In this document: positions 1-11,768 of the stretch, piece by piece
How positions within the stretch are numbered: position 1 is the first letter of the stretch
Layout of the letters: every line of letters starts with the position of its first letter
Source of the DNA: Arachis hypogaea
Taxonomy: Eukaryota > Streptophyta > Magnoliopsida > Fabales > Fabaceae
Direction: 5' to 3'
DNA: 64,000 bases
Assembly (NCBI RefSeq): GCF_003086295.3
Contig: NC_092046.1
Location: 106,123,363-106,187,362, forward strand
Translations under genes and position numbers: made by a program
The notes under the pieces: model-generated
The model's database searches: none
Told to the model about the DNA's origin: nothing
What the model saw: only the letters and a program-made list of their open reading frames with translations

Positions 1-2
1 CA

Positions 3-2798
3 TCCCTCAGTCAAGATCAAGAGGACGAGCTACTCAAGGTGCTGCGGGAGCATAAGGATGCCATTGGATGGACCCTTGCTGACTTGAAGGGAATTAGTTC
101 AGCCATATGCATGCATAAAATACTGTTGAAAGATGATGCTAAGCCATCCATTCAATCCCAGAGAAGGCTGAACCCAATCATGAAGGAAGTGGTACAGAAA
201 GAGGTTATGAAGCTTTGGCAAGGAGGGGTCATATACCCAATTTCGGACAGCCCTTGGGTTAGCCCCATACATGTTGTGCCCAAGAAGGGAGGAATCACTG
301 TGGTTACCAATGAGAAGAATGAGCTCATACCTACAAGGACCGTCACAGGATGGCGGATGTGCATAGACTACAGAAAACTCAATGAGGCTACACGAAAAGA
401 CCATTTTCCCCTTCCATTCATGGATCAGATGTTGGAAAGACTTGCAGGGCACGCATATTATTGTTTTCTCGACGGTTATTCAGGATATAACCAAATAGTG
501 GTTGATCCCAGAGACCAAGAGAAAACCTCATTTACTTGTCCGTATAGAGTGTTTGCCTATAGGCGCATGCCATTTGGGCTATGTAATGCACTTGCAACTT
601 TCCAACGCTGCATGCTTTCTATCTTTTCAGATATGATAGAAAAATTCAATGAAGTTTTTATGGATGATTTCTCGGTATTCGGAGATTCCTTTCCTAGTTG
701 CCTACATCACCTTGCCTTGGTATTGAAAAGATGCCAAGAGACCAATTTGGTCTTGAACTGGGAAAAATGCCACTTCATGGTGACAGGAGGAATAGTCCTT
801 GGTCACAAGGTCTCTCACCAAGGCATTGAGGTTGATAGAGCTAAAGTAGAACTTATTGAAAAACTACCCCCACCCAGTGATGTCAAGGCAATTAGGAGTT
901 TTTTAGGGCATGCTGGTTTTTACAGAAGGTTCATTAAAGATTTTTCAAAGATAGCCAAGCCCTTAAACAATCTCCTTGTATCTGATACACCATTTATCTT
1001 TGATGAAACATGCATGCTAGCATTTGCACATTTGAAAATGAGGTTATCCTCTGCTCCTATCATTTCCCCACCTGATTAGAACCTACCATTTGAATTGATG
1101 TGTGATGCATCTGATTTTGCAGTTGGGGCAGTGTTAGGACAAAGGAAAGATAACCTAGTTCGTGTGATATACTATGCTATCAAAGTCCTTAATGAAACTC
1201 AAAGAAATTATACCACTACTGAAAAGGAGTTGCTAGCAATAGTTTTTGCATTTGACAAATTTAGATCATACCTCATTGGTGATAAAGTGATTGTCTTTAC
1301 AGATCACGCAGCACTTAAATATTTGTTTGCCATGCAAGAATCAAAGCCAAGACTAATAAGGTGGATCTTACTGTTGTAGGAATTTGATATTGAAATCAGA
1401 GACAAGAAAGGAGTGGAGAACAAGGTGGCAGATCACCTATCCAGAATCCCTCATGATCAAGGTGGAGAAAATGATACAAAAGTGAACGAGCTCTTCCCTG
1501 ATGAGCAGTTGATGACAGTTCACAAAGCACCATGGTTTGTAGATATTGCAAATTTCAAGGAAACTGGGGCATTACCCCCAGGGATCAATAAACATCAAAA
1601 AAGGAAGCTCATGAATGATGCAAAATACTTTGTCTGGGACGAGCCATATCTCTTCAAGAAATGTTCAGATGGAATCCTTAGAAGATGTGTTTCGGAAGGA
1701 GAAGGAAGAGAAGTCCTGTGGAATTGCCACGGTTCATGTTATGGTGGGCACTTTGGAGGGGACAGAACTGCAGCAAAGGTGTTACAAAGCGGATTCTTTT
1801 GGCCCACCCTTTTCAAGGATGCCAAGGAACTAGTAAAAAGCTGCAATGAATGCCAAAGATCTGGAAACCTGCCCAAAAGAAACGCCATGCCACAAAATTT
1901 CATCTTGGAACTGGAACTGTTTGATGTGTGGGGAATAGATTTCACGGGACTATTCCCAACCTCATATGCAAACAAGTACATCCTGGTAGCAGTGGATTAT
2001 GTTTCCAAGTGGGTAGAGGCTATTGCAACCCCAACTAATGATAACAAGGTAGTCATGAACTTCCTCAAGAAGAATATCTTTAGCCGGTTTGGAGTCCCAA
2101 GAGCCCTCATCAGTGATGGAGGGAGCTACTTTGTAACAAACCACTAGAAGCTCTCCTCCTACGATATGAAAGTAGCCATACCTTACCACCCTCAAACGAG
2201 TGGGCAAACTGAGATATCCAACAGAGAGCTGAAGAGGATCCTGGAAAAGACTGTGGGTGCATCTAGAAAGGATTGGTCGAAGAAGCTGGATGATGCTCTT
2301 TGGGCATATAGAACAGCATTCAAAACTCCACTTGGAATGTCTCCATATCAACTGGTCTATGGGAAGGCTTGTCATTTACCACTGGAGCTGGAACACAAAG
2401 CTCTCTGGGCTATCAAGATACTAAATTTTGACAGCATTGCTGCTGGTGCAAAAAGGATCTTGCAGCTGCAAGAGATAGAGGAATTCAGGTCACAAGCCTA
2501 TGAAAACACTAAGATGTACAAAGAAAAGGCAAAGAGAAAACATGACATGCATCTTGCGCCCAGGAGTTTCGAAAAAGGGCAGCGAGTACTCCTTTACAAT
2601 TCTAAATTAAGGCTGTTCCCAAGAAAACTCAAGTCAAGGTGGTCCGGACCTTTCATGGTTACGAAAGTATCGCCATATGGCCACATCGAAATCACGGATG
2701 AAGGTTGAGAGAGGACTTTTACAGTGAATGGACAAAGACTCAAGCATTATCTGGGCAACATGGGGAAAAACCCCAAAGTAAAGTACCATCTCAAGTAA
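3..2798 (+). pseudogene. Element A pol: RT-RNase H-integrase, broken
   Basis: Encodes the polymerase part of an Athila-type polyprotein. RT carries the FMDD active-site box near 658-670. RNase H follows (MCDAS near 1098, TDHAALKYL near 1301). The integrase has the zinc-binding region around 1730-1860 ([12 protein letters not shown], then CNECQ), the first catalytic Asp at GIDF near 1936 and the second at SDGG near 2113. Lesions: TAG at 1077-1079 between RT and RNase H (shared with element B), TAG at 1377-1379 where B has CAG, a 1-bp loss near 2128 followed by an 11-bp loss near 2166 that restores the frame, and TGA at 2706-2708 where B has TCA. The original stop is TAA at 2796-2798, after a chromodomain-less C-terminus. 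Apart from the small deletions the frame is continuous, so this is a recently decayed gene rather than a fragment. Confidence 0.93.
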
Positions 2799-4418
2799 TT
2801 AAGGACTCGTCGAGCTAGCGACAATAAAAGAGCGCTCTGTTGGGAGGCAACCCAACCTCAGGTAGTTTCACTTTCATCTTTATTTCAATAAAAAAATCAC
2901 AAGTCGTTTCCCCTGTATTGTAAGGAGCTAAGTTTGATGTTCCACACCAGAACAATCCAAGAGTGATGGTGTAATTCTAAGTTTGGTGTTCCACCAAAGG
3001 ACATTAGTTAGAATTACACTCCACTCCAGAAGAACATTGCTAGCTCCATCCAATCAAGAGAAACCATTTAGATGTAGTTAGACTATAGGTTATCATTGCT
3101 TTGTTGACAACAAGATATGGGGTTCTCTGCATATGTGCAATGTTTGGACTGGGCAATGAACTAAGTTTGGTGTTCACACACCAAATTGAGTTCAAAAAGC
3201 ACCAGCATACATGCAAGCTAACTATGTCTCAAGTGCTTTGGGAACAAGCAACTTCCAGTAACCTTGCAGGAACCTTATGAGGAAATGGTGCACCTCCACC
3301 CAAAGAAGCGAGGCAGCAAAAACTAGGATGATGACAAAGAGAGAGGGCAACCAGAAATCATCACCCGAAGGTTGTATTGTTATTTAATTCCATTGTACTC
3401 AGAATTGTTGAAAGTTGGAAGTCCGAATGCACTTTTGATTTGTAGTTACTCGTAGTTGAACCATTTTTAAATTCTAGTCTTTATGTCACTGCATCCTCCT
3501 TAACTTACTTGTATGCTTGTCCCTTTTAATCAAATGAAGAGAGAATGTTTATGTCTCAAAAGACCAGAGTGGAGTTCACATTATGGAGTACATTCATGAG
3601 TTTGTGGTATGATCATAAGTTAGGTAAGTTGGTTCAACCATAAGGTGGGATGACAACTATCTGGCCTGAATACTTTGCTTTGAATATACTCATGAGACTA
3701 AGTATATGACAAGATCCTAATAAGAGAAAGAGAAAAGAATAATGAAAGTGGAAAAACAAAAGAAAAAGAGTAAGCAATAAGGCTAGGCACCAATGGTTTT
3801 GATCTTAAGATATGTGTCTGTTGTGTTCCTGTGTGAGGGATCTACTTGGATGAATAAGCTCTTAGGGGTGCTTTATCACCTGGTAACTTGCGTTAACTAA
3901 CCCGGGATTATCAGCTGAAAGTCCATCATCAAGAGTAACCCTCACCACAGAGCATTTAGTAACCCAAAGAGGTGCTGGACACCAAGGTCTCAAGAAGGAA
4001 AATAAATGAACTATATGCCTGTGGTGTGTATGTATGGGGGAGAGACTTGAGGGAGTAAGTCCTTAGGGGTGCTTCAACACCTAGCACCTTGAACCAACTG
4101 GTTCGGGAGTGTTGGCTGAAAGCTTATCTTAAAAAGTTGCCCCCTTACAGAGCACTTAGCCTAAGAACACCAATAAGCTCTGAAATGACAATAAAGGGAT
4201 CAATGAATAAAAGTCTCATGGGATGTAAGCAAAGTGAGTGTTTTAAGACATGATAAAGGTCTGAAAGCCAGGAATGAACCTAAGATGCTATGCATGAAAC
4301 CACCATAAAATCAGTGATATGACTTCCACAAGAATGACTCATTGCTCTTGGCATTCCATTCATCATTCTCTTGTTCCAGTACTTGCTTAGGGACAAGCAA
4401 GCTTTAAGTTTGGTGTTG
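2799..4418 (+). other. Element A 3' non-coding region between pol and 3' LTR
   Basis: About 1.6 kb with no long ORF. It contains several copies of the short motif AAGTTTGGTGTTC (near 2930, 2978 and 3162). Just before the LTR is an inverted repeat (CTTGCTT...AAGCAAG, 4383-4403) followed by TTAAGTTTGGTGTTG. No clean polypurine tract is visible; the purine-rich stretch AGGGACAAGCAAG is the best candidate for plus-strand priming. Element B has a closely matching region at 18431-20095. Confidence 0.75.
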
Positions 4419-4746
4419 TGATTCCAGGGCATCTTGGCCAGTTTCACTGACCTTTTCTTTACTGTTTTTAGGTTAGTTTCATGCATTTCCTTAGGAAATA
4501 AGCTAGTTTTGGGTAGATATTCACTTACACCTTGATTCAAGCATACATTGTGCATTTTACATTATTTCATGAGGATTTTGCATGAGTTTAGTGACAAATT
4601 GTATGTTACATTACCCATGACTTAGACTAGAACTTTGATGCACTCTATTGCTTGATTTCAGGACCAAAGGAAGCAAGGAATGGGAGGTAACTTACAAAGT
4701 TAATGAGAAAAGTGATTGCCAATAACGCTCTCAAAGCCATCATTGA

Positions 4747-5590
4747 CCACGTTAAGAGTCACGTTAACTAAGTTAACGTGAACTCTAACGTGGAGAAGGG
4801 AATTTGAGCCAACGTTAGTGACACTTAACATTGTCACTAACATTGGCAAATGCTCATAAGTGGCCACGTTAGAGTCCACATTAACTTAGTTAACGTGGCC
4901 TCTAACGTTAGAAAGGAGGAGAAGCGCCAACGTTAGTGACATTCAACATTGTCACTAACGTTGGCCTAAGGAGAAATATACCACGTTAACTCCCACGTTA
5001 ACTTAGTTAACGTAGGAGCTAACGTAAGAAGCAAGCATGGTTGACAATGTTAGTGACACCCAACATTGTCACTAACGTTGGAAGCAACCACACAACCCCC
5101 CAAGGAGCCATGTTAACTTCCACGTTAACCTAGTTAACGTGGAAGCTAACGTTGATGAGTGAAAGAATGGCCAACGTTAGTGACACTCAACATTGTCACT
5201 AACGTTGGGGATGACTAAGCATGGCCACGTTAGAAGCCACGTTAACCTAGTTAACATGGACTCTAACGTGATGCATAGGGGCACCTTGGAACGTTAGTGA
5301 CAATGTTAAGTGTCACTAACGTTCTCGAAGGATGGCAAGCCTACGTTAAAGAGCCACGTTAACTAAGTTAACGTGGGCTCTAACGTGGGAACAAATGGGG
5401 CTTTTCAAAGTTATTGGAAATGTTAAGTCTCAATAACGTGTGCGAAGGACTTAGAGGCAACGTTAGTGGCAACGTTTATGCCACTAACGTTGAAGTTAAT
5501 GTGGCTTTTACTTAGTAACGTTAGTGAGAAAGTTGATTGTCACTAACATTCTCGAACTTATATTTTCACTAAACGTTAATACTCCTAACG
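4747..5590 (+). repeat. Array of two alternating imperfect palindromes in the LTR of element A
   Basis: Two unit types alternate. Type alpha (first at 4747-4793) is centred on GTTAACTAAGTTAAC with outer arms CCACGTTA.../...TAACGTGG. Type beta (first near 4810-4846) has arms CCAACGTTAGTGACA and TGTCACTAACGTTGG around a short centre. I count six alpha and about eight beta or beta-like units, spaced roughly 115-125 bp per alpha-beta pair. Units differ by point changes that are often matched on both arms. Confidence 0.9.
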
Positions 5591-5728
5591 TCCTAAGCTA
5601 AAGTCTCTGCCCACTTTACATTTTCTCTCTGCAAGTAAAGTCAAGCCCAAATGAAGAAGAGAACTGCTTCAAACTCAAGATCCAAAGGCCCAAGACCTGA
5701 AGAGCCAACTAGAAGCTGAGAGAAGTAG

Positions 5729-5736
5729 TATATATA
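5729..5736 (+). promoter_or_regulatory. Candidate TATA box in element A LTR
   Basis: TATATATA followed by GGAGTAGC, downstream of the palindrome array and about 975 bp before the LTR end. The same box occurs in both B LTRs (11761-11768 and 21294-21301). Promoter function is inferred from position only. Confidence 0.45.
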
Positions 5737-6712
5737 GGAGTAGCTTTGAATTGTTAAGGAGTTCTGGAAGATTGGAAAAAGAGAATTACTCTCTGTATTT
5801 TACTTTCTCTGCAATTTCTAGTTCTATGATGTATTCTCCATCTTTGTTTTCATTTTCTAGAGCTATGAACAACTAAACCCCTTTCATTGGGTTAGGGAGC
5901 TCTGTTGTAATTTGATGGATCAATACTAATCTTCATTATTCTTCTTCTATCTTTTCTCTTGATTTTACTTGAAAGCTTTTGATCTTCATCCAATTGAGTA
6001 GTTATCTTGGAAAAGAAGCTATTCAAACTTGGATCTCTTTTGAACCTTGAAAGAGGAATGAAGAGGTCAAACTAGAAATGCTTTCTCATGCTGGACCAAA
6101 TTGGGTTTGAATGGGTATGTGACTATAACCCTCTCAATACTTGATTTGGGAAATGCATGTGGTATAATCAGTGACCATACTTCATCTCTTCTCATGAGCA
6201 ATTGACCAAGGAATTGGCTATTGATCAAGATTTGAGAGATTGAATTGCAAGACATTGTAATTCAATCACTTAAGATTGCCAAGGAGATCAATGAGTGCAT
6301 TGATTGAGGAAGAGATGAAAATGAACTTGATCCAGAGAATTGCAACATCTCCTAAGCCCAATGAACTCCCCATCTCTGATCTTACCCATTCTCTTTAATT
6401 TCTGCCATTTACTTTTATGAGCAAATCCCCCATTCCCATTTACAATTCTGCAATTTATTTTCAGTCATTTACTTCTAGTCCTTTAATTCTAGCATTTACT
6501 TTTCTGTTATTTACATTCCCGCCATTTTATTTTCTGGAACTCTCAACCCAAATCCTGGATTCGCTCAACTAGAACATTCTTCTAATTAAAGTTGCTTGAT
6601 TAATCAATCCCTGTGGGATTCGACCTCACTCTATTGTGAGTTTTTACTTGACGACAAATTCGGTACACTTGCCAAAGGGAGATTTGTTGTGAGACAAGTT
6701 TTCCGTGCATCA

Positions 6713-7451
6713 CCCTTGTCCAACCTTCACCAACGCACCAGCGCACCGTGCGCGCGCGCACCGGTCGCGCGAACCAGTTTAAAAAACTGGCGCGCCCTGT
6801 TTTACCCCCCTTTCTCATCTCTTTTCTTATTTCTTTCTTCTTCTTTCTCCATCACCTCTCTTCTCTTCCTTTTCTTCTTCCATGCTTCACCACCGTCTCC
6901 GGCCACTCACCAGCCACCACAACCTCTTCCGGTGGCACTACATCTTTTCTATTTCTTTCTCATTTTCACAAAAAGGAAATTCTACCTTGTTCTTTTCCAC
7001 TTCTCAAGGTTCTACTTCTTCCATATCTCCTCTATTACTTTCTTTGCATTATTTCTTCTTTTAGTTAGATTCTTTTTATTGCTTTACTTAATTTCTCTTT
7101 TAGTTGCATGATTATACCACTTGCTTTTTGTTTGTTTATTTACTTTTCCCTTTTTCTTGCTTTTCCGTGGATGATTGAATTTGAGTTTAATTTGCTTTAA
7201 TGGATATTTTTGATTGTTTCCTTATCTTTGTCAATATGTGATGATTATACGATGATTGATATTTCATTTTGGGCTTCAAGTTGGTTGAGTATCTCACAAT
7301 TACTCATTGCTTGATAATTGCACGCCAAGTGTTCGAGGAAATGCATGAAAGCCATTTTGGTTTATTTTTATCATGTACTTTCAATTTGGTTCTTCTCCTC
7401 ATTTACTTGTTGTCTTCTAAATGCATTGAGTCCACTTTTCTTATTACTTTC
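6713..7451. other. Unassigned sequence between elements A and C
   Basis: No convincing gene. It begins with a GC-rich patch (CGTGCGCGCGCGC, about 6745-6775) and a perfect inverted repeat CCAGTTT-AAA-AAACTGG at 6774-6790. A pyrimidine-rich tract (about 6800-7110) and AT-rich DNA follow. An open frame across 6596-7111 is only a low-complexity Leu/Ser/Phe run. It may be the leader of a further retrotransposon into which A, C and E inserted; I cannot identify it. The 92 bp at 39855-39946 is probably its continuation beyond C. Confidence 0.5.
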
Positions 7452-7990
7452 TGTTCCGAGGGTTACTTGAAACTGGAGGTCGATCTCGGTCGAGATCTTC
7501 TGTACTGGTCGGTGCTGACGTGTCCGGCTGGTGAGTGGCGGCCGGAGCTGTCGTGTTCGACTTGTTGGACTAGCTGCACTGCTGATTCTTCGCCACCGGA
7601 GTGTGGGGGGTACTTGCAAGGGACTCTGATTCTTAAGTTAGCAAGGGTATTAAGCAGGTTTTTAGTAGAATCAGAGTATGATTTATACCTGGGTGCTCCA
7701 GTGTATTTATAATAGTGTGGGCTGACCATCTTAGATAAGATAAGTTAGTTATCTTATCTCAGCTTATCTTTGGGTGAGGTCATCTTATCTTCAAGGGAAC
7801 CGCCTTTATCTCTATAGGCTTGGACTGCCTTTGGACTTGGGTCGTGTTCCTCTATTTTGGCCCTTTACTGGGCTTTCCTGGCAGTTTGGCCGAGCTCTTT
7901 GAGAAGAGGTCGGATAGTCGGACCTGAAGAGGTCAGTCGCCTTGTCGCTTAAACATCCCGGGTCGGATAGCTCGACCCAGGGTATGAACA
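7452..7990 (-). repeat. Element C 3' LTR (539 bp)
   Basis: Matches the 5' LTR at 39317-39854 over its full length with scattered substitutions, and matches in inverted orientation the LTR of element E at 39947-40489. It contains a TATA-like TATAAATAC on the minus strand near 7700 and runs of TTATCTTATC-type repeats near 7735-7795. Confidence 0.93.
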
Positions 7991-9113
7991 GTGCCACTGC
8001 TTGAGCTCGGTCTTTCATTTTGAGGTCGAGTCTTAGTTTTAGGACTTCGATCCTTTTCTGGTGAAGCCGAAATCGAGAATTTGTCGACTTCCTTCTTTGT
8101 AGAGTCTTCCTTTGTTGAATGTGGAACGTTTTCTTCTAAAAGCGCGCGCCTTTGTATTAGCGCTCTGTTCTTGGGAACGTGCGAAGGTTTAATACCTTAA
8201 TTAATTACTTTTTTAGTGCTCTGTTTCCCTTGGCTCATTTTTTTTGAATTTCACACACAAAAAATGGTTTCCCTTCTTCGTTTTTGTAACTTCTCTCTGT
8301 ACTCTCTCGCTTTCTGTTTTCGCCTGAAATTTGCGTTATTTGCGTTGCGGGGTCATTTGGCAATTTCTGGGCGATTCCGTCTCTCCATCTTCATTCTCCT
8401 TTCGAAGCTTCTTCCTTTGTTCAGGTTGGTTTTTCTTTCCTTGTACTTCTTTCGTCATTTTGCCTTCGGCTTTTGATAGAGTTTTGATTTTTCTCTTGAC
8501 GTCTCGACTTGGAAAATCTGAATCTTTTCGTATCACTGTGCGCCTGTTTGTTTATTGTTTGGGGGATTTCTCTTGCTTTTGGGATGGTTCCTTTGTGTTC
8601 TAGGGTTCATACTGCTTGTTTTCTCGAAAGATTGTTCCTTTTTGTCATGCTGATAGCTTTTGCTGATGAATTCCATGAAAGATAACGACTATTTCTTCGT
8701 GTTGTTTTACTTTTTCTGGGGGAATTTACTTCTCTAAAAAAAGGTGGCATTTTTGATGATTTCTTCTTGATATGTTTTGCTATCTTTGCTGATAAGCTGA
8801 GACTGCAAATTTGGAAGGTAGCTACTTCGATTTTGTTTGATTTGTAGCTTTCTGGGGATGCTGCTTCTTTTGAGAAAGGGTTTATCTCTGTCTTTGATGT
8901 GAGTTTTGTTGGGACGTTAGTTTTGTAGGTTTTTCTGATTCCTTGTTCCCTGACTGCCTCCAAAGGATGCCCCTGGACCTTCTATGTGGGTCCTGGGGTT
9001 TTTCTTTTGTTGTTTGTGCTGTCTGAATCATACTAGCCGAGTTGTTTTGTATTTTGTCCGAGATATTTTTTAGTAATCCGAACTTCTTTTCTTGTTTGTA
9101 GGACTAGTTGGCC
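7991..9113 (+). other. Element C region between 3' LTR and antisense ORF
   Basis: About 1.1 kb, T-rich on the plus strand and without a supported ORF. It lies 5' of the antisense ORF, so it is where that gene's promoter and 5' UTR would be. Just before the ATG is a splice-acceptor-like CTTGTTTGTAG (about 9092-9102). Element E has the counterpart TTTTGTAG before its antisense ATG, so a 5'-UTR intron is plausible but unproven. Confidence 0.5.
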
Positions 9114-9904
9114 ATGTCTTCTCGCAAAAATATTGTTGAGGCGTCTTCTAAGGTCCCCGAGGGGATGTCTGATTGGTTGGACTCCCTGGTGTTGCTGTGT
9201 GTTTCTTTAGCCAATTCTGAATTTTGCGTAGAGCTTAGAAAACATCACCGTCTCTGCAAGAGTAGAGATCAAGAGAGGAATTATGAATTGGTGGCACCTG
9301 ACTCTGAGGAGAGGGTTTGCTTCCCTGTCCCGATCCAAGGGGAGTGCCCTTTCTTTTATGCTTACGACTATTTTTTCAGCCAGTTGGACATCACTTTTCC
9401 CTTTACTTCCTTTGAGACCGATTTGCTATGGTCGTGTAATGTAGCTCCGTCCTAGCTTCATCCGAACTCCTGGGATTTTATTAAGATTTTTCAGCTTCTT
9501 TGCCAAGAATTGGATGTTACCCTTTCTCAAACTCTTTTTCTTTATTTGTTTGTTTTAACTAAGCTCGGGATTTCTTCGAAAAAGAAAGCATCGTGGGTTT
9601 CTTTTAGGTCTGCACAAGGACATAAGGTTTTTACCATGTACGACGAGTCCTTTAGGGACTTCAAGAAATATTTCTTCAAGATTCGAGCTGTTGAGGGAGC
9701 TCCCCCTTTTTTTTGGAAGCTAATGATGAGCCATCCTTTCCTCTGTGTTGGCAGCAGAATGTAGTAGTGTCCCGATATACGTGAGAAATGCTCGACAAGA
9801 TTAAGCAGGCTTTTGTAACTGTTTTGGAGGACCTTTGGGGGGAACCTCCTTATTTAGATACTAAAAATCCTTTGGGGACCCCTCCCTTGTTCGAACTGCA
9901 CTGG

Positions 9905-9991
9905 GTATTAGTTGATGTATATTGCTTATTGTTTTTACTTTGCTTTCCTCTTTTTTCCTGGTCTGTAAAACTGCTGGTTTCTATTTTACAG
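9905..9991 (+). other. Candidate spliceosomal intron in the antisense ORF of element C
   Basis: Begins GTATTAGTTG and ends TATTTTACAG, 87 bp and very T-rich. Element E has a GT...AG segment of about 96 bp at the same place (about 60466-60561). The flanking coding sequence is conserved between C and E (an acidic MAKNNE/MKNNE stretch follows both), but the inner sequence is not. Both lengths are multiples of three, so unspliced reading stays open and shows a misleading hydrophobic stretch. Confidence 0.55.
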
Positions 9992-10568
9992 AGATGGCCA
10001 AGAATAATGAATCGATGAAAGCTTTCAAGAAGGCGAGAAAGGCTGCTGCCGCTCAGAACATCTCGACCAAAACAGATGGGGAAGGATCTTCACAGATGAT
10101 GTCAAAACCGTCCGTGCCGAGCTTTCCTGGCCCGAGGAGAATGATCCCTACTCCTCGAGTTCATGTAGTGGATCCTCCGCCGTCTTCTGCTGCTGCTGCT
10201 TCTTCTCCTCCGGTCGTTCCACCTTCCAAAAGACCTCAAACTGTTGAACCCTTCAATTTGGATACCCCTGACTTCGATGTTGTTGGGTTTGTCGACCAGC
10301 AGATCGGTCCTTATGGTGCCCTTCCTATGGATGATGTGTCACTCCTTCATCATTTAGACTTTATAACTCGGAGTAGTGTCAAGATGGCACATATGGGGGC
10401 GGCCTTATATCGGACTGCCCAAGATCTTCCTCTTCATGCTACGAAGGCCTTTATAGAGGAGGCCAAATTAGAGTTCGATCGGATGAAAGGTTTGAAGGAG
10501 GAGCTTGAGGTGAAGGTGACCAAGCTGGAGAAAGAGTTGGAGGGTGAGAAGGCTAGTTCTATTGCCTT

Positions 10569-10573
10569 GGCGG
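10569..10573 (+). repeat. Target-site duplication left of element B
   Basis: GGCGG here and GGCAG at 22278-22282. The uninterrupted homologue in element E reads GGCAG at this place, so the left copy has one substitution. Confidence 0.8.
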
Positions 10574-10902
10574 TGATGCCAGGGCATCTTGGCCAGTTTC
10601 ACTGACCTTTTCTTTATTGTTTTTAGGGTAGTTTCATGCATTTCTTTAGGAAATAAGCTAGTTTTGGGTAGATATTCACCTACACCTTGATTCAAGCATA
10701 CATTGTGCATTTTACATTATTTTATGAGGATTTTGCATGAATTTATTGACAAATTGTATGCTGCATTACCCATGACTTGGACTAGAACTTTGATGCACTC
10801 TGTTGCTTGATTTCAGGACCAAAAGAAGCAAGGAAAGGGAGGTAACTTGCAAGGTTAAATGAGAAAAGTGATTGCCAATGACACTCTCAAAGCCATCATT
10901 GC

Positions 10903-11583
10903 CCACGTTAGAGTTCACGTTAACTTAGTTAACGTGACTCTTAACGTGGAAAAGGGAAGTTGAGCCAACGTTAGTGACACTTAACATTGTCACTAACGTT
11001 GGCAAACACTCATGAGTGGCCATGTTAGAGCCCACGTTAACCTAGTTAACGTGGCCTCTAACGTTAAAGGGGGAAGAGAAGCCAACGTTAGTGACATTCA
11101 ACATTGTCACTAACGTTGGCCTAAGGATGCAACACACCACGTTAACTCCCACGTTAACTTGGTTAACGTGGGAGCTAACGTAAGAAGTGAGAGTTGTCAA
11201 CAACGTTAGTGACACTCAACATTGTCACTAACGTTGGAAGCAACGACACAACCCCTCAAGGAGCCACGTTAACTTAGTTAACGTGGAAGCTAACGATGAG
11301 GAATGAATGATGAGCCAATGTTAGTGACACTCAACATTGTCACTAACGTTGGGATGGCTAAGAATGGCCACGTTAGAGGCCACGTTAATCTAGTTAACGT
11401 GGACTCTAACGTGAGATCTAGGGGCACATTGGAACGTTAGTGACAATGTTGAGTGTCACTAACGTTCTCGAAGGTTGGCAAGGCCACGTTAGAAGCCACG
11501 TTAACCTAGTTAACGTGGGGTCTAACGTGAGGCAAAGGGGTACAATGGAACGTTAGTGAAAATGTTAAGTGTCACTAACGTCC
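10903..11583 (+). repeat. Palindrome array in element B 5' LTR
   Basis: Alternating alpha (GTTAAC-centred) and beta (GTGACA...TGTCAC) palindromes, shorter than the array in A. The first alpha unit, 10903-10949, is the exact reverse complement of the unit at 20425-20471 in the 3' LTR. A later alpha unit near 11265-11300 lacks 12 bp present in the 3' LTR. Confidence 0.92.
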
Positions 11584-11760
11584 TCGAACTTATACTTTCA
11601 CTAAATGTTAACACCCCTAACGCCCTGAGCTGAAGTCTCTGCCCACTTAGCACTTTCTCTCTGCAAGTAAAGCCAAGCCCAAATGAAGAAAAGAACTGCT
11701 TCAAACTCAAGATCCAAAGGCCCAAGACTTGAAGAGCCAACTAGAAGCTGAGAAAAATAG

Positions 11761-11768
11761 TATATATA
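11761..11768 (+). promoter_or_regulatory. Candidate TATA box, element B 5' LTR
   Basis: TATATATA followed by GGAGTAGC, at the same place as in the A LTR. It would drive genomic RNA of B; inferred from sequence only. Confidence 0.45.

Larger units (their letters stand above)
1..6712 (+). mobile_element. Element A: 3' part of an Athila-type Ty3/gypsy LTR retrotransposon
   Basis: The left edge of the window cuts this element, so its 5' LTR, gag and protease are off-window. Seen here are the end of the protease-RT linker, RT, RNase H and integrase with lesions, a long 3' non-coding region and a complete 3' LTR. It is the same family and orientation as element B (10574-22277): the pol segments align almost base for base and the LTRs share the same ends (TGAT...GCATCA). 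The expected 5-bp duplication after the LTR would be CCCTT (6713-6717), but its partner lies outside the window. Confidence 0.93.
4419..6712 (+). repeat. Element A 3' LTR (2294 bp)
   Basis: Starts TGATTCCAGGGC and ends TTTTCCGTGCATCA; both ends match the LTRs of element B apart from point changes. It carries a large palindrome array (4747-5590), a TATA-like box (TATATATA, 5729-5736) and, near its 3' end, the CCTGTGGGATTCGACC block also present in the other Athila-type LTRs here. It is about 110 bp longer than B's LTRs because the palindrome array holds extra units between about 5390 and 5560. Confidence 0.93.
9114..10573 (+). pseudogene. Element C antisense extra ORF, 5' part (coiled-coil protein), split by element B
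   Basis: This ORF runs opposite to C's gag-pol, between pol and the 3' LTR. It starts MSSRKNIVEAS and is a homologue of the minus-strand ORF of element E (61353-59447). The N-terminal part (to about 9780) resembles the plant 'putative gypsy-type transposon' family found as antisense ORFs in Tat-lineage elements; this family name is from memory. The C-terminal part (from about 10450) is an acidic, Leu/Lys/Glu-rich coiled coil. Lesions: TAG at 9453-9455, loss of one T in the run near 9707-9714, TGA near 9785 where E has a Trp codon, and a further indel before 9900. A GT...AG segment (9905-9991) looks like an intron. The reading frame stops at the insertion of element B and resumes at 22278. Confidence 0.85.

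Noticed and set aside
99..452. Minus-strand ORFs overlapping RT, for example 99-452, 1739-1981, 1962-2375 and their copies at 15716-16073 and 17360-17602
   Set aside because: Antisense shadows of conserved pol sequence; they recur only because pol is repeated, and they match no family.
6596..7111. 171-codon ORF with a hydrophobic, Phe/Leu-rich end
   Set aside because: Begins in the LTR of A and runs into a pyrimidine-rich tract; composition alone gives the Phe/Leu run.
7269..7712. ORF with a PPR-like start (ARQVFEEM)
   Set aside because: It crosses the 3' LTR boundary of C at 7452, has no repeated 35-residue motif and stops within LTR sequence.
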